Assembly: GCA_023431345.1 (NCBI GenBank)
Contig: JAEYWK010000239.1
Span: forward strand, 1-64,000
DNA from: Pseudomonadota bacterium
GTDB taxonomy: Bacteria; Myxococcota_A; Polyangia; Polyangiales; Polyangiaceae
Length of the DNA stretch: 64,000 nucleotides
Direction: 5' to 3'
The notes beneath the pieces were generated by a model. That model did not search any database, was not told the DNA's origin, and saw only the letters and a program-made list of their open reading frames with translations. The translations under genes were made by a program, and so were the position numbers. This document shows, piece by piece, positions 45,643 through 53,767 of the stretch (its first letter is position 1; every line of letters begins with the position of its first letter).

Positions 45643-46497
45643 ATGCTCGGCCGGCGTGCTGCCACGAATGTCGTGATCGTGCCCGCGTCCCCCTTGCGAG
45701 CCCAGCGCGCCATCGGTCCGAGGCGCGCCTGGCGTCGAGCGGTCGCGCTGGCGTGCGCGCTGCCGTCGTGGAGCACGCCGGTGCTGGCACAAATGCCAGT
45801 AGGCTGGCGCGGCGCGAGCGACGGCGCCGCTGCCCGCGCTGACGCGACGGGCGCACGCGAACAACCGAGCCGCGCGCGTGAGCGTCGCGAAGCGTGGACG
45901 CTATCGCTCGAAGGCGTCACCCACGCGCCCATCGATTGGGGCCTCGCGTTGGGCTTGCAAACGCCACCCGGGCTCCGCCTCTCGGGCGGTGTCGGCTGGG
46001 TGCCGGAAGCTTACATGAACCTGCTGACGGGAGTGGCCGCGAGCGCCAGCGGCAACGGCTACGCGCGCGCGCTGCTGGAGCACGCTGACTACGACGGGCG
46101 CACCTGGCGCGTGCAGATCGGAGTACGCCCGTTCCGCGCGATCGGCCTCTACGCCGACGTCGGCTACGCGCGCGTCAACGCGGCAGGGAGGCTCGCGCTC
46201 GAAGACAGCGGCGTGACCGCGCTCGAGGCCCTCGGAGGCAGCTACCGCGCCGAGACGAAGCTCGACCTGTGGCTGGTCGAGCTCGGTTACCAGGGCCAGC
46301 TCGCCGAGCGGCTCGTCCTCGGCGTCGGCCTCGGCGTCATGGGCACGTGGAGCTCGACCACCACGCTCGTCGCGCTCGAGGGCGCGCGCAGCAATCGCCG
46401 CGTGCTCGAGGGCATCGCGCGCGACACCGACTCGGCGCTCGAGACCTACGGGCTGATGCCGACTTTGACCCTACGGCTCGGGTTCGACCTGATTTGA
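45643..46497 (+). CDS. Probable outer-membrane beta-barrel protein
   Basis: The 284-residue product starts at ATG 45643 and has a signal-like segment (RRAVALACALPSWSTPVLAQ) near residue 30. The rest alternates short Gly/aromatic beta strands (for example GLALGLQTPPGLRLSGGVGWV, RTWRVQIGVRPFRAIGLYADVGYARV, LVLGVGLGVMGTW), ending in a terminal strand LTLRLGFDLI that fits a barrel closing strand. No family is recognised; outer membrane location is inferred. It is 92 bp downstream of the KaiC-like gene and convergent with the CheX gene (5 bp). Confidence 0.65.
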   Translation: MLGRRAATNVVIVPASPLRAQRAIGPRRAWRRAVALACALPSWSTPVLAQMPVGWRGASDGAAARADATGAREQPSRARERREAWTLSLEGVTHAPIDWGLALGLQTPPGLRLSGGVGWVPEAYMNLLTGVAASASGNGYARALLEHADYDGRTWRVQIGVRPFRAIGLYADVGYARVNAAGRLALEDSGVTALEALGGSYRAETKLDLWLVELGYQGQLAERLVLGVGLGVMGTWSSTTTLVALEGARSNRRVLEGIARDTDSALETYGLMPTLTLRLGFDLI

Positions 46498-46502
46498 GCG
46501 GC

Positions 46503-47009
46503 TCAGAAGACGAGCAGCTCGCCTTCGGTCGCCTGGAGCGCGCGCTCCTGGCCGAGCTCGAAGTCGTCTTCGATCTCGACCTCGAGCCAGACCAGCACCT
46601 TGCCGGCAGCGCTGTCGAACACGACCGGATCCACGTCGGTGCGCGGCAGGGGCGATAGCCTGACTCCGCGCAAGACCACGGGCGTACTGAGCGCGATCGT
46701 CGCGCCGCGCGCCATGAGCTTTGCCTTGAGCCGCCCCACGAGCTGATTGGCGAGCTCGCCGACCCAATCACGCGCCCCTGCCGCCCGCGGCGCTGCCGCC
46801 TCGACCGCCGCCTGAGGCGCGGCCAACAAGCACGTGCCGCGCACGCTGTCGCCGACGAAGCCCATCACGCCGGAGAACAACAGGTCCTCCGACTCCGCCC
46901 AGCCCCCCGCCGGGCGCAGCTCCACGCCGTACGCCTGCATGAGCTCGACGCAGGCGGCGCCCGCCAAGGCTTGAATCGCGCGCGTCGTCTCGGCTCTTTC
47001 GACGAACAT
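46503..47009 (-). CDS. CheX-like phosphatase-domain protein
   Basis: The 168-residue product starts at ATG 47009, 9 bp after the cheY stop. Its core segment GELANQLVGRLKAKLMARG contains the ExxNxxxG motif of CheC/CheX/FliY phosphatases (Glu and Asn), followed by TPVVLRGVRL. CheX dephosphorylates CheY-P. It is the second gene of the cheY-cheX pair. Similarity to the divergent 47505 gene points to paralogues. Confidence 0.72.
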   Translation of the reverse strand: MFVERAETTRAIQALAGAACVELMQAYGVELRPAGGWAESEDLLFSGVMGFVGDSVRGTCLLAAPQAAVEAAAPRAAGARDWVGELANQLVGRLKAKLMARGATIALSTPVVLRGVRLSPLPRTDVDPVVFDSAAGKVLVWLEVEIEDDFELGQERALQATEGELLVF

Positions 47010-47018
47010 CGTGCGGCC

Positions 47019-47384
47019 TCAGCGCGCCAGCTTGTTGGTAGCCATGAGCAGCATCTCGGGCTTCACCGGCTTGATGAACCAGCCTTTCGCTCCCGCCTTC
47101 TTGGCCCGTTCGATCAAGCGATCTTCTGCCTCGGTCGTCATCAGCAAGACCGGGATGTCGACGGTGGTGGGGTTCTGTCGCAACCGTTCGAGCATGTCCA
47201 GGCCGTTCATCACGGGCATGTTCACGTCGAGCACGAGCAGGGCCAGATCCGGGTTATTGGTCGCGGTAGCCAGCCCCTCGGCGCCGTCACGCGCCTCGAG
47301 AACGGAGAAGCCCGCCTGACCGAGCGTGCGCCTCACTTCCAGGCGGATCGTTTCAGAGTCATCGACGACGAGTACCTTCTTCAC
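47019..47384 (-). CDS. cheY: CheY-type single-domain response regulator
   Basis: The 121-residue product starts at GTG 47384 with a GAGG site 5 bp upstream. All key residues are present: the acidic pair in KVLVVDDSETIR, phosphoacceptor Asp in LLVLDVNMPVMNG, Thr in LLMTTEAEDR and Lys in GWFIKPVKPEM. No output domain. It is transcribed with the downstream CheX, which would remove its phosphate. Possible kinases include the hybrid kinases upstream of this block. Confidence 0.9.
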   Translation of the reverse strand: MKKVLVVDDSETIRLEVRRTLGQAGFSVLEARDGAEGLATATNNPDLALLVLDVNMPVMNGLDMLERLRQNPTTVDIPVLLMTTEAEDRLIERAKKAGAKGWFIKPVKPEMLLMATNKLAR

Positions 47385-47504
47385 GGCAACCTCGTTGCAA
47401 GGGGATCGGCCACCAACGCTCTTGAACGACCCCTACCCCCAAAAATTGAGGGGGGATTCAGTTGGTGACTATTTTGGCCGTGCTACCTATTAGAGCACAT
47501 CACG

Positions 47505-48086
47505 GTGCCCGGCACACGACTTCCTCCATCCGAGCCGCCGAGCGAGGCGCGGAGCGCAACACCTACAGCGTTCCGGCCGCTGCTCGATGCGCTCGTTCAA
47601 AGCTCGACGGTCGAGCTGTTTCAATCGCGGGGCATCGCCGTGGCGCCGCTGCCGTCGTCGATCGTCAGCGCGAGTCAGCCAGCGTTCTTCAGCTTGGCGG
47701 GCATGGTGGCGATGAGCTCGGCCAAGGCCAATGGCAGCCTGTCGCTGTCGTGGGCGGATCCAGTGTACTCCTTGTTCACACCACCGGTCGCGGCGTCGTC
47801 GTTGGGAGCGCGCGATCTGCTGCGGGAGCTGACGAACCAGTTGTCCGGTCGAGTCAAGAATCGCCTGCTCAACTTCGCGCTCGTGCTCAGCATCGGCGTG
47901 CCCACGGTGCTCAGCGGTCAAGCGCTCGAGCGCCAGCGCCAGAAGCGTAGCAGCGAGACGCTCTACCTGTTTCGCACCCTGCGCGGAGAGGTGCGGGTGG
48001 CGCTCGACCTCATCATCGACGGCGACGCCCTGAGCTACTCCGGGACGAGTCGAGTCGCCAGAGAAGGCGAGTTCATCGCGTTCTGA
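47505..48086 (+). CDS. Second CheX-like protein, divergent from cheY
   Basis: The 193-residue product starts at GTG 47505. It contains the CheX-type motif RELTNQLSGRVKNRLLNFAL and IGVPTVLSGQAL, similar in order to the 46503 gene. The rest (SLSLSWADPVYSLFTPP) is compatible with the CheX fold. A 120-bp divergent spacer separates it from cheY. Two CheX-like genes around one CheY is unusual; one may serve another regulator. Confidence 0.7.
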   Translation: MPGTRLPPSEPPSEARSATPTAFRPLLDALVQSSTVELFQSRGIAVAPLPSSIVSASQPAFFSLAGMVAMSSAKANGSLSLSWADPVYSLFTPPVAASSLGARDLLRELTNQLSGRVKNRLLNFALVLSIGVPTVLSGQALERQRQKRSSETLYLFRTLRGEVRVALDLIIDGDALSYSGTSRVAREGEFIAF

Positions 48087-48129
48087 TGCACAGGCGGGGC
48101 CGCCGCGACGCGCTCCGCCACGCAGCGAA

Positions 48130-48170
48130 CAAAAGACGACGAGGGCCCAGCCGAAGTGGCCAGGCCCTCG
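48130..48170 (-). terminator. Intrinsic terminator of gap
   Basis: On the minus strand, CGAGGGCC and GGCCCTCG (48140-48147 and 48163-48170) form an 8-bp stem with an inner GCC/GGC pair, and the transcript then runs into TCGTCTTTTGTTCG. It lies 29 bp after the gap stop. Confidence 0.75.
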
Positions 48171-48198
48171 CCTCGGGGCTCGAGCTAACTGCTGAGTC

Positions 48199-49191
48199 TC
48201 AGCCCGCGATGCGCTTGACCAAGTCGATGCACTTGTTCGAGTAGCCCCACTCGTTGTCGTACCAGCTGACGACCTTCACGAAGGTCTTGTCGAGCTGGAT
48301 GCCGGCTTCGGCGTCGAACACGGAGGTGCAAGTCTCACCCACGAAATCCGTCGAAACGACCTTCTCGTCGGTGTAGCCGAGGATGCCCTTGAGCTTGCCT
48401 TCGGCGGCCGACTTCATGGCCTTGCAGATGTCGTCGTAGGAGGCTTCCTTCACCAGCTCGACGGTGAGGTCGACGACGGACACGTCGCTCGTCGGAACGC
48501 GGAACGCCATGCCCGTGAGCTTACCGTTCAGCTCCGGGATGACCTTGCCCACGGCCTTGGCCGCGCCCGTCGACGACGGGATGATGTTCTCGAGGATGCC
48601 GCGGCCGCCGCGCCAATCCTTCTTCGACGGGCCGTCGACCGTCTTCTGCGTCGCGGTGGCGGCGTGCACCGTCGTCATCAGGCCGCGCTTGATGCCGAAG
48701 TTGTCGTTCAGCACCTTGGCCACCGGAGCGAGACAGTTCGTGGTGCAAGAGGCGTTCGACACGATCGCCTGGCCCGCGTACTTGTCGTCATTGACGCCCA
48801 TCACGAACATCGGCGTCTCGTCCTTCGACGGGGCCGACATCACGACCTTCTTGGCGCCCGCGGCGAGGTGCTTCTCGGCGCCCGCCTTGTCGAGGAAGAT
48901 GCCCGTCGACTCGATGACGTTGTCGGCGCCGACCGCGCCCCAGGCGAGCTTCGTCGGGTCCGTCTCCGCGGTGCAGCGGATGGTCTTGCCGTTGACGACG
49001 AGCTGGCCGTCCTTCACCTGCACGTCGCCTTTGAAGCGGCCGTGCACCGAGTCGTACTTCAGCATGTACGCGAGGTAGTCGACCTCGAGCAGATCGTTGA
49101 TGGCAACGATTTCGACGTCACCGCGGCCGATGGCAGCGCGGAAAACCATACGACCGATGCGGCCGAAGCCATTGATACCGACCTTGATCAT
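48199..49191 (-). CDS. gap: Glyceraldehyde-3-phosphate dehydrogenase
   Basis: The product is 330 residues from ATG 49191 with a GGAAC site. It oxidises glyceraldehyde-3-phosphate with NAD in glycolysis. The active-site Cys is in SNASCTTNCLAPVAKVLND and the NAD fold begins MIKVGINGFGRIGRMVFRAA. The catalytic His lies in the TTVHAATATQKTVDGPSKKD segment. Asp in the AINDLLEVDYLAYMLKYD stretch supports NAD specificity. It is divergent from recA, with its own terminator. Confidence 0.97.
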   Translation of the reverse strand: MIKVGINGFGRIGRMVFRAAIGRGDVEIVAINDLLEVDYLAYMLKYDSVHGRFKGDVQVKDGQLVVNGKTIRCTAETDPTKLAWGAVGADNVIESTGIFLDKAGAEKHLAAGAKKVVMSAPSKDETPMFVMGVNDDKYAGQAIVSNASCTTNCLAPVAKVLNDNFGIKRGLMTTVHAATATQKTVDGPSKKDWRGGRGILENIIPSSTGAAKAVGKVIPELNGKLTGMAFRVPTSDVSVVDLTVELVKEASYDDICKAMKSAAEGKLKGILGYTDEKVVSTDFVGETCTSVFDAEAGIQLDKTFVKVVSWYDNEWGYSNKCIDLVKRIAG

Positions 49192-49601
49192 TTCTTCGTT
49201 CCTTTTGCTTTCGTGAGGTCTACAGCTTGGGAGCCGGCTTATACAGAATCTGCACTGGGTTTCCAGCGTCTCTGTTCAGTGGGGCGCCCCCCAACCGGGG
49301 GCCGGCGCGTCGCGGTGCACCCCTAGCACTGGTTGCGGGGCGCGCCCATGATCGGCGTGAGCCGCTCGGCCGCTGGCGTTCATAGGGCCTTTTTCCGCGC
49401 TGCCAACCCGACCCGAGCGGCGCCGAAACAATCCTCCGGGGTGCCACCCGCCCTTCGCAGGTGCGGGGGTCGCGCTCGGCGCTCGGCCGCCAACCTGCCA
49501 GCAGGCGGCCAGCCGCCGCGCGCTCGTCTTCGCTCGATTCCCGCCGCCGCCGCGCTGGCACCGCGATTGCTGAAGGGGCCCGTAGGAGGGGATCAATCCC
49601 T
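49192..49601. other. 410-bp spacer between gap and recA
   Basis: Divergent promoters for gap and recA should lie here. A GTTCAG half-site at about 49274-49279 recalls part of the myxobacterial LexA box, but the rest does not fit, so no SOS operator is called. The GCGCCCCCC...GGGGGCCGGCGC stretch at ~49283-49306 is a GC-rich imperfect inverted repeat. No gene is supported. Confidence 0.45.
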
Positions 49602-50630
<1,029 letters not shown>

Positions 50631-50648
50631 GGCCCGCGAAATACCGAG

Positions 50649-50942
50649 TCAGGGTGACGGCGGCTCGGCCGGTGCGTTCGGAGAGCGGCGCAAGCGCCTC
50701 AATGCCGCGGCGACGAGCGGCGTGAGCGCCAAGCTGGCGGCGATGCGCAGCGGCTGGGTCAGCTTGGTGGCGACCCAGCTCGCCCCGAGCAGCCCCAGCC
50801 CGCCCTGCGCGCTCTCTACCGTCACCCCCATCGAGATGGCGAGCGCAAAGCCGGCCCAAGTCAAAAGCCACAGACCGAGGTAGGTGTAGACCGCGACGGG
50901 GCCGTATTCTTCGAGCAGCGCGGTGAGCTTTTGACGAGTCAC
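50649..50942 (-). CDS. DUF1279-type membrane protein
   Basis: The 97-residue product starts at GTG 50942. EYGPVAVYTYLGLWLLTWAGFALAIS is the DUF1279 (FAM210-like) pattern with one or two membrane segments and a basic, Pro-rich C-terminus. Function unknown. Convergent with recA over an 18-bp gap. Confidence 0.72.
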   Translation of the reverse strand: MTRQKLTALLEEYGPVAVYTYLGLWLLTWAGFALAISMGVTVESAQGGLGLLGASWVATKLTQPLRIAASLALTPLVAAALRRLRRSPNAPAEPPSP

Positions 50943-50992
50943 GTGTCTTCCCTAGCACGGAGGCCGCTCCGTTCAGCGCCCGCGCCCTACCA

Positions 50993-52630
50993 TCACAGAC
51001 ATTCGGCCTTGAAGCTCTTGATGCCGCGCTCGTCGAGCGAATACGGCGGATTGCAGCCAGGTGCTGGCGGGCCCGCGCTCGCGCTCGCGCTGGCCGTCGG
51101 CCTGGAGTGAGCCGTTTTGACGCTGCTCGGCGGCGTGGGGCGCGGCGCTGCGCTCGCGCTGGCGGCCCCGGCTCGGAGCGGGCCCTCAGCGATGGAGGAG
51201 GAAGTAGTCGTCGGCTCGGGGGACGGCAGCGGCACGAGCGCGCGAAACATGCGCACGTCGGTTTCGAACCCGACGTCCATCTCCTCGGAGACGTGGCCGG
51301 GAGCCGTCACCTGCACGCGATGCCTGCGGGGCTCCAGCGGCCGCCGCGCGAAATAGGGGTTGGAGACCCGCTCGCCATCGATGCTGATCTGGGCAAACTC
51401 GGGACGCGCTTCGATCGACACCTGCACGAGACGCGGCTCGCTGGCGGCGACCAGGCCGCGCGCGGTCGAGCCTTCGCGGTCGCGCACGCCCCACACGACG
51501 ATCGAGATCCCGAGCGCCATCAGCGCCAGCGCCGCCAACCAGACCCGCGAACGCGGCGGCTGCGCGCGCAAGCTAGGGGAGGTGCTGTAGCCAGTCCGCG
51601 ACGGCGTGTGATTGCGCCGCCCTGTCGCTCCCTCGGCGGGACGTAGCGAGCCCTCGATGAGACCGAGCTCGCCGTCGATGCGCTCGCGCACGGCGCGGCG
51701 CATCGACGCGAAGCGCTCGGTCATGTACTTGCCCAGCTCCCTCGCCGTCGCCGGTGGAGAGTGAGTCGCCAAGTACTCTTCGAGCGCACGGGCGAGCTCG
51801 AGCGCGCTCTGATAGCGGCCTTGGCGCTCCGGTGCCAGCGCTCGCGCCGAGATGGCGAGCAGCGGCTCCGGGATCGCCGCGTGAGGGTTTTGGGGCGCGG
51901 GAATTTGCCCGGAGAGGACGCGATTCATGACGGCGGCGGCCGTGAGCCCTTCCCACAGCTGACGCCCGGATAGCGCTTCCCACAGCATCACGCCCACCGC
52001 GAACACGTCCGCGCGGCGATCCACCTCTTCGCCCGCGATCTGCTCCGGCGGCATGTAACGCAGCTTGCCCTTGATCACACCCGCCTCCGTCTCCACGGTC
52101 GAGCCCGAGAGCTTGGCGATCCCGAAGTCGAGCACTTTGACGACGCCGTCGTAGCCGACCATGACGTTGTGCGGAGAAACGTCGCGATGCACGACGTTCA
52201 ACGGAGCTTGGTTCGCTCCCTGCAGCTCGTGCGAGTAGTGGAGTCCGGCGAGCACGTCGATGAGGATGCGCAGGTGCAGCTCGAGCGGCAGCTTCGGCTC
52301 ACCGCCGCTCAGGACAGCGTCGAGCGTCTGACCTTCGATGTATTCCATCGAGATGGTCGGCACCTCGCCGGGCTCGGACACGTCGAGAACGCGAACGACG
52401 TGCGGGTGATCGAGGCAAGCCGAGAGCTTGGCCTCGACCAGGAACATCGCGCGGAACTCCGGGTCCTGAACGTAGGCGCTGCGCAGCTGCTTCACGACGA
52501 ACAGCTTCCATGCGCCATCCGGCCCACAGGCCGCCGCCAGGGACACGTTCGCCGTGCCGCCCTGCCCAAGCTCGAACAGAGTGCGGTACTCGCCCAAGCC
52601 CGCGCCCGGTTCCCGCCGGTTCTCGGACAT
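50993..52630 (-). CDS. Hanks-type Ser/Thr protein kinase with transmembrane segment and PEGA-like domain
   Basis: The product is 545 residues from ATG 52630. Kinase motifs are complete: GQGGTANVSLAA (Gly loop), VVKQL (Lys), LNVVHRDVSPHNVMV (catalytic loop), VLDFGIAK (DFG) and MPPEQI. A single membrane helix (VWLAALALMALGISIVVWG) near residue 370 is followed by a PEGA-like segment (IEARPEFAQISIDGERVSNPYFARR) and a Ser/Pro/Ala-rich tail ending in NPPYSLDERGIKSFKAECL. PEGA-tailed kinases are common in myxobacteria. Substrates and regulators are unknown. Confidence 0.9.
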   Translation of the reverse strand: MSENRREPGAGLGEYRTLFELGQGGTANVSLAAACGPDGAWKLFVVKQLRSAYVQDPEFRAMFLVEAKLSACLDHPHVVRVLDVSEPGEVPTISMEYIEGQTLDAVLSGGEPKLPLELHLRILIDVLAGLHYSHELQGANQAPLNVVHRDVSPHNVMVGYDGVVKVLDFGIAKLSGSTVETEAGVIKGKLRYMPPEQIAGEEVDRRADVFAVGVMLWEALSGRQLWEGLTAAAVMNRVLSGQIPAPQNPHAAIPEPLLAISARALAPERQGRYQSALELARALEEYLATHSPPATARELGKYMTERFASMRRAVRERIDGELGLIEGSLRPAEGATGRRNHTPSRTGYSTSPSLRAQPPRSRVWLAALALMALGISIVVWGVRDREGSTARGLVAASEPRLVQVSIEARPEFAQISIDGERVSNPYFARRPLEPRRHRVQVTAPGHVSEEMDVGFETDVRMFRALVPLPSPEPTTTSSSIAEGPLRAGAASASAAPRPTPPSSVKTAHSRPTASASASAGPPAPGCNPPYSLDERGIKSFKAECL

Positions 52631-52765
52631 CCGAGTAACCCTAGTTTCCGCGCTTCTACGGCGCAACCGGCCGTCCTTCCCGGGCCGAATTTTGCAAGGT
52701 TAATCGTCTTTTTTATGAGGAAGCTTGCCGCAGGTCGTGGCGGCCAGGTTACACCTGGCTGGAAC

Positions 52766-53599
52766 ATGCGAAGCGCGCCCTGGTTCGTCGCAAGCTTGAT
52801 GGCCATCGCCGGCTGCTGGAGCTCGAGAGACAGCGCCCTGTTCGCTGACGGCGTGCCCCCCGCAGCGGGAGCGGGCGGCGCCGCCACGGGCGCGAGCGCT
52901 GGAACCAGTTCCGCTGCCGCCGGCGGCGTCGAGACGGGAGGCAGCGCCGGCTCGGCCAGCAAGGGCGGCGAAGGCGCGCAGACCTCGCAAGGTGGAACCG
53001 GAGCGACGACGGCAGGCGGCGGCGCAAGCGGCGGAAGTGGCGGACAGCCGCTCCAGATCCCGGTGATCACGGATTGCGCGATGGTCGAGGGCGCGACCGT
53101 GAGTCCGTTCAACGGGCACTGCTATCGCGTCGCCTTCGAGAACCTCACCTTCGCGGGAGCGCGCGACGCTTGCCACGCCGCCGGCGGTCATTTGGCGACC
53201 ATCGGCTCCCAGGACGAGAACGACTTCGTGCGCGATCTGCACGTTGGCGAGCATTGGATCGGCGCGAGCGACGACCGCTCCGACACGACGCCCGGCGTGG
53301 GTACCTACCGCTGGGTGACCGATGAACCTTGGACGTTCTCGGACTGGGAGAGCGGCCAGCCCAACGCGTACAAGACCGACTGCCCCGACGACAACGACGA
53401 CGCGGACTGCTACGAGCACTGCGCGTTCCAAACCAAAGAGGGTGATTGGAACGATCGCTCTTGCTGGCACACGGTGGTCTCGATCTGCGAGTGGGACATC
53501 GAGGCCGAGATCGAGCCCGGCGCGGGCGGCGCGGGTGGCGCGGGCGGCGCGGGTGGCGCGGCGGAGCCGGGCGGCGACGCCGGTGCCGCGGTGGAGTGA
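52766..53599 (+). CDS. C-type lectin-domain lipoprotein
   Basis: The product is 277 residues from ATG 52766 with lipobox AIAGC; ATG 52715 is an alternative. A Gly/Ala/Ser linker of ~80 residues precedes a C-type-lectin-like domain: NGHCYRVAFENLTFAGARDACHAAGGHL, ATIGSQDENDFVRD, WIGASDDRSDTTPGVG, WESGQPNA, EGDWNDRSCWHTVVSICEW. Paired cysteines suggest disulfides and the QPN/WND residues are typical of sugar-binding lectins, but ligand type is not predictable. The gene ends with a GAGGAGGAGG tail. It is divergent from the kinase gene. Confidence 0.8.
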   Translation: MRSAPWFVASLMAIAGCWSSRDSALFADGVPPAAGAGGAATGASAGTSSAAAGGVETGGSAGSASKGGEGAQTSQGGTGATTAGGGASGGSGGQPLQIPVITDCAMVEGATVSPFNGHCYRVAFENLTFAGARDACHAAGGHLATIGSQDENDFVRDLHVGEHWIGASDDRSDTTPGVGTYRWVTDEPWTFSDWESGQPNAYKTDCPDDNDDADCYEHCAFQTKEGDWNDRSCWHTVVSICEWDIEAEIEPGAGGAGGAGGAGGAAEPGGDAGAAVE

Positions 53600-53767
53600 G
53601 CGCGCTCAGGCGTGAGGCCCTCGAGCCGCGGGAACGGGCACGTCGGCCGAACGGCCCGAGGAAATGCCGAGTCAGAGCGGCGCCGGGCCAGATAAAGGCG
53701 GGGTTCCGGCCATTTACTTCGCAAAGTCGGCTGCGTCGGGTTAAGGAAGAAAGTTGAACCGAGGGCA

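Noticed and set aside
49270..49290. GTTCAG near recA as a LexA box
   Set aside because: Only the right half fits the myxobacterial LexA consensus; the left half does not and the site is over 300 bp from the recA start.
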